Assembly (NCBI GenBank): GCA_963663905.2
Contig: OY760657.1
Coordinates: 1,550,001 to 1,614,000, forward strand
From: Saccharicrinis sp963663905
GTDB lineage: Bacteria > Bacteroidota > Bacteroidia > Bacteroidales > Marinilabiliaceae
Length of the DNA: 64,000 nucleotides
Reading direction: 5' to 3'
Program-made: the position numbers and the translations under genes
Notes under the pieces: generated by a model
What the model was told of the DNA's origin: nothing
What the model saw: only the letters and a program-made list of their open reading frames with translations
Databases searched by the model: none
Shown: positions 61,284 to 64,000 of the stretch, one piece after another
Position numbering within the stretch: the stretch's first letter is position 1
Layout of the letters: every line of letters starts with the position of its first letter

Positions 61284-62162
61284 ATGAATGAAATAGAAGG
61301 AAAAGTACTGGGTAAACAAATAAGTCACCCTCGTGAATATGCTCCAGATATATTAGTGGCTGTACCCAGATATTTAAACAGGGAACAATATCATATAGAA
61401 GAAAGTAATTTACCCTTTGTCGGTGTTGATGCCTGGCATGCTTATGAGCTGGGTTTCTTAACACAAAAAGGACTTCCTGTTACAGGAATATTGAAATTAG
61501 TCTATTCTTGTAGTAATGAGTTTTTGGTTGAGAGTAAATCACTGAAGTTATATTTAAACTCATTTAATATGAGTAAATATGGTAAAAACAGGGACGAAGG
61601 AATTGCAATTGTTTTAGAAACTATAAAGAATGACTTAACTAAGTTATTAAATACACAAATAGAGGTTTCTTTCCATATAAAATATAGTTCTCCTATTTTT
61701 GACTTTAAGGATTTTGAATTATTGGAAGATCTTTCAGATGCTGATCAAACATTTTTTGATATTTACAAAGAGGACCAATCTTTATTGAAAGGTAAAAGTC
61801 AAAATCAATCATGTAAACTTAAAGTAAGTTCTAATTTACTTCGTAGTAATTGTAAAATTACCCATCAGCCTGATTGGGGGAGTGTATATATTTATGTTAA
61901 ATCAAATTATGAAATAGATAAAGTATCATTGTTGCAATATCTGGTTTCTATAAGAGATGAAAACCATTTTCATGAAGAAATATGTGAAATGATTTACAAA
62001 AGATTATTTGATAAATTTTCTCCTGATGAAATTATGGTTTCATGCTTATATACTCGAAGAGGTGGAATCGATATTTGTCCTGTAAGAGCAAACCTTTATG
62101 ATATACTACCTAATAATTTGGTTCGTTCTAATGAGCTAACTGTTCCCGCATTCAGACAATAA
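61284..62162 (+). CDS. queF: NADPH-dependent 7-cyano-7-deazaguanine reductase, long form
   Basis: About 292 residues from ATG 61284; a TTG 18 bp upstream is open but less likely. This is the bimodular T-fold form. The QueF motif occurs as FLVESKSLKLYLNSFN, and the catalytic Cys/Asp region is SNCKITHQPDWGSVYI. The end CLYTRRGGIDICPVRAN is typical. It reduces the nitrile of preQ0 to preQ1 with two NADPH, the last step before insertion into tRNA. The product is the expected ligand of the riboswitch before queC. Confidence 0.95.
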   Translation: MNEIEGKVLGKQISHPREYAPDILVAVPRYLNREQYHIEESNLPFVGVDAWHAYELGFLTQKGLPVTGILKLVYSCSNEFLVESKSLKLYLNSFNMSKYGKNRDEGIAIVLETIKNDLTKLLNTQIEVSFHIKYSSPIFDFKDFELLEDLSDADQTFFDIYKEDQSLLKGKSQNQSCKLKVSSNLLRSNCKITHQPDWGSVYIYVKSNYEIDKVSLLQYLVSIRDENHFHEEICEMIYKRLFDKFSPDEIMVSCLYTRRGGIDICPVRANLYDILPNNLVRSNELTVPAFRQ

Positions 62163-62223
62163 GCTATTCAAAACTACTTTTATTTAGTTTATCAATAAAA
62201 AGTTATTATTCATCTATATAATT

Positions 62224-62236
62224 GAACGTTTCGTTC
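62224..62236. repeat. Short palindrome before the transglutaminase-like gene
   Basis: GAACG (62224-62228) and CGTTC (62232-62236) flank TTT, about 70 bp before the gene at 62306. It may be an operator; no regulator is adjacent. Confidence 0.35.
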
Positions 62237-62305
62237 GTTATGTCGTATTTTGTATTTGTAAAAAATGGGAATATATAAAATCACTATTCTTATAAATATT
62301 GAAAT

Positions 62306-63835
62306 ATGCTTAGAAAAATTTTCTTTTTTAACCTAATTTGTTTTTTAGGAATTGTTAATGCGCAGGTTTATATGCCTAATGGAAAAACCTATTATATTCA
62401 AAGTGCGCAGACTTATGGGAAATCTAATAAAGGATACTGGGATATACCTACATCAAATCCAACATATAATAAGGGACAAAGCCTTAAAGTATGGTCTTTA
62501 GCTGAAACTTCTTTGGATCGAAAATATAGGTTTGTTTACAACAGTTACACTAATGGAACATATTATTTTACTATAGTTCCTGCCTATACAAAAGGCAAAG
62601 GTGTTTTAGATATACAGGGGGGTAAATCAGATGATGGCACAAATGTACAAGTGTGGGATAAAAATAATACATCAGCTCAAAAGTTTTATTTCAAGCATGT
62701 AGGAAATGGTCATTGGAAGATTTATAACCAAAATGGTAAAATAATATGTCTTCAAGGAAAGAGTAGTGAGAATGGAACAAATATTCATTTATGGCATGAT
62801 CATAATTTACCCACTACAGAATGGGTTTTTATAGATACAGAAACAAAAGTTCCATATAATCCTGAAGTAAAACCCTCTGGTGAAGTTATAGATGTAGAAA
62901 CAGGTAGACCAATACCAAATGCTACTATTACTGTTTATAATACTAATGTTATAAAAATAGAACCGCATATTCGGCAAACGGATTTAGACGGAAGATTTAA
63001 ATTTGATGTTATTGAAGGTATAAAATTTGGATATCGAATTGTAATTTCAGCTCCTGGTTACGGATCAAAATATGTTGATGGCCATACCAATTATTCTTGT
63101 GTTTTTACAACTTATAAATTAACTCCCCAAAAAAATAATTTATTATTGCCAAATGGAGCTTTAGGAGAATGGCTATATAAAGAAGTTAATGGTGAAATGT
63201 TTTATGAGTATGGAACCGTTTTACATAAGGATAAAGAGTTTTTTAAAAAAGTTAAGTTTGAAGGTGCAGCTGAACAGTTAAATTTAATTAGAGAAAAAAT
63301 GGATGTAACTGATCGTTTAGCTCTTTCTGATGAGGAAATTTTTGAACAATTAAAAAAAGTTTGGAATTTCTGGTGTGTTAGTACAAAGAGTTTTATGGGA
63401 AGTAATGTTGATCCAATTATAGCAGAGGCCAGGAAATATGAAGAAGCAGAATCACAAGTTAAAGGTCAATGGCCTTCAATTCAACGTTATGCTCAATGTT
63501 ATAATAAGTATGGATTTATTCCTGTAGGAAATTGTACTTCCAATACCTTGGCATTTGCTAATTTGTTGACACTAACTGGTATTCCCAATGAAAAATTAGC
63601 TATTGAAGTAATGAATCCAATTAATAAAGCCAATGGTGAACATTGGTCTGTAATTGTTAGATTAAAAGGTAAGTGGTTTTGGATTGATCCACAAAGTAGA
63701 CATATAAAATTAACTACATTGGATGATTTTACCAGCTTTCCTAAAGTTACAGGATTGGCTTATGATAAGCCATATAAAGTTTATCCTTTTCCTGGTAATA
63801 CTATGAACAAGGTACCATTGTGTCAGTATGAGTAA
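62306..63835 (+). CDS. Secreted ricin-domain / carboxypeptidase-regulatory / transglutaminase-like protein
   Basis: A 509-residue exported protein (signal MLRKIFFFNLICFLGIVNA). Residues about 25-185 are a ricin-type beta-trefoil with repeats such as GVLDIQGGKSDDGTNVQVWD and KIICLQGKSSENGTNIHLWH. Residues about 190-280 look like a carboxypeptidase-regulatory beta-sandwich (GEVIDVETGRPIPNATITVY). The C-terminal part is transglutaminase-like, with Cys410 in GNCTSNTLAFANLLTLTGIP, His446 in GEHWSVIVRLKGKW and Asp461 in WIDPQ, the correct C-H-D order and spacing. It may bind glycans and cleave or crosslink peptides outside the cytoplasm. Its substrate is unknown. Confidence 0.82.
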   Translation: MLRKIFFFNLICFLGIVNAQVYMPNGKTYYIQSAQTYGKSNKGYWDIPTSNPTYNKGQSLKVWSLAETSLDRKYRFVYNSYTNGTYYFTIVPAYTKGKGVLDIQGGKSDDGTNVQVWDKNNTSAQKFYFKHVGNGHWKIYNQNGKIICLQGKSSENGTNIHLWHDHNLPTTEWVFIDTETKVPYNPEVKPSGEVIDVETGRPIPNATITVYNTNVIKIEPHIRQTDLDGRFKFDVIEGIKFGYRIVISAPGYGSKYVDGHTNYSCVFTTYKLTPQKNNLLLPNGALGEWLYKEVNGEMFYEYGTVLHKDKEFFKKVKFEGAAEQLNLIREKMDVTDRLALSDEEIFEQLKKVWNFWCVSTKSFMGSNVDPIIAEARKYEEAESQVKGQWPSIQRYAQCYNKYGFIPVGNCTSNTLAFANLLTLTGIPNEKLAIEVMNPINKANGEHWSVIVRLKGKWFWIDPQSRHIKLTTLDDFTSFPKVTGLAYDKPYKVYPFPGNTMNKVPLCQYE

Positions 63836-63903
63836 TCTTCTATGCTTTAGTAAATTAAATATTTAATTAAAGGTTAGATTAATATGTTAATCCTAACTCT
63901 TAA

Positions 63904-63947
63904 AAGTTTTTCACAATTATTTATTAGAATTGTGGAAAGCTTTTTTT
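63904..63947 (+). terminator. Rho-independent terminator after the transglutaminase-like gene
   Basis: AGTTTTTCACAATT (63904-63917) pairs with AATTGTGGAAAGCT (63927-63940), with a G-T pair and a mismatch, followed by a T-run. Confidence 0.75.
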
Positions 63948-63970
63948 ATTTATAGAAATAGATCAAAATT

Positions 63971-64000
63971 ATGAATATAGCAATAATCGGAACAGGTGGA
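63971..64000 (+). CDS. Start of a Rossmann-fold protein (partial)
   Basis: ATG at 63971 opens the sequence MNIAIIGTGG, which runs off the window. A GxGG-type dinucleotide-binding start right at the N-terminus fits ketopantoate reductase and similar dehydrogenases, but ten residues cannot decide. Confidence 0.5.
   Translation, partial: MNIAIIGTGG

Noticed and set aside
1..64000. CRISPR arrays, tRNA and rRNA genes
   Set aside because: I looked for regular repeats with spacers and for cloverleaf or rRNA signatures in the spacers and found none.

Overview
The window is chromosomal DNA from a low-GC (about one third G+C) member of the Bacteroidota. The evidence is the promoter form TTG-N19-21-TAnnTTTG seen repeatedly, a short 287-residue primary sigma factor, a Rho with a charged N-terminal insertion, a FucP-type permease, and secreted proteins with ricin-type modules. 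Pyruvate:ferredoxin oxidoreductase and pyruvate phosphate dikinase suggest an anaerobic or facultative marine or gut-type organism, perhaps of the Marinilabiliales. That placement is inference; no rRNA gene is present.

Positions 1-6730 hold an L-fucose locus. It has the end of fucK, fucU, a LacI regulator with a palindromic operator over its promoter, fucP, and three enzymes of a non-phosphorylating branch (aldo/keto reductase, lactonase, zinc dehydrogenase). Positions 7086-10994 hold the oddest gene: a fusion of an isochorismatase-like domain lacking catalytic residues, an APH-like kinase and a dual-specificity-type phosphatase. Its last 12 codons are cut off by a 1.6-kb IS110-family element. 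The original end of the gene can be read again on the far side of the element, and the transposase is split by a -1 frameshift at a canonical A_AAA_AAG site.

Positions 11150-17420 form a polysaccharide (pectin-like) degradation cluster: a GH28 pseudogene with four in-frame stops, a secreted alpha/beta hydrolase, a DUF2007 protein, an NAD-dependent epimerase-like protein, a DUF6807 protein and an intact GH28. Next come housekeeping genes (rpe, primary sigma factor, rho), a two-gene operon for secreted proteins of unknown role (one with a ricin-type module), a DUF4143-type ATPase, the pyruvate:ferredoxin oxidoreductase, a MscS channel overlapping a histidine kinase tail to tail, and an acyl-CoA synthetase.

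Positions 34570-39450 (minus strand) are a capsule/exopolysaccharide export operon: a SPOR-like protein, a Wza-type lipoprotein and a Wzc-type tyrosine kinase. Then come a DHOD-like protein, pyruvate phosphate dikinase, an LtaS/sulfatase-type membrane enzyme, a candidate small RNA, an acetyltransferase, a DMT transporter, a hydantoinase-like protein that has lost its metal ligands, and a GntR regulator next to galT, with matching operator repeats at both promoters. Positions 51400-59260 hold a DHp-like membrane protein, purL, an oligoendopeptidase F and a J-domain membrane protein.

Positions 59320-62160 are a queuosine-precursor operon (queC-queE-queF). It is preceded by a preQ1-I-like riboswitch whose A-rich strand is perfectly complementary to a segment 63 nt downstream. 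The window ends with a secreted ricin/carboxypeptidase-regulatory/transglutaminase-like protein and the first ten codons of a Rossmann-fold protein. I saw no tRNA, rRNA or CRISPR array.
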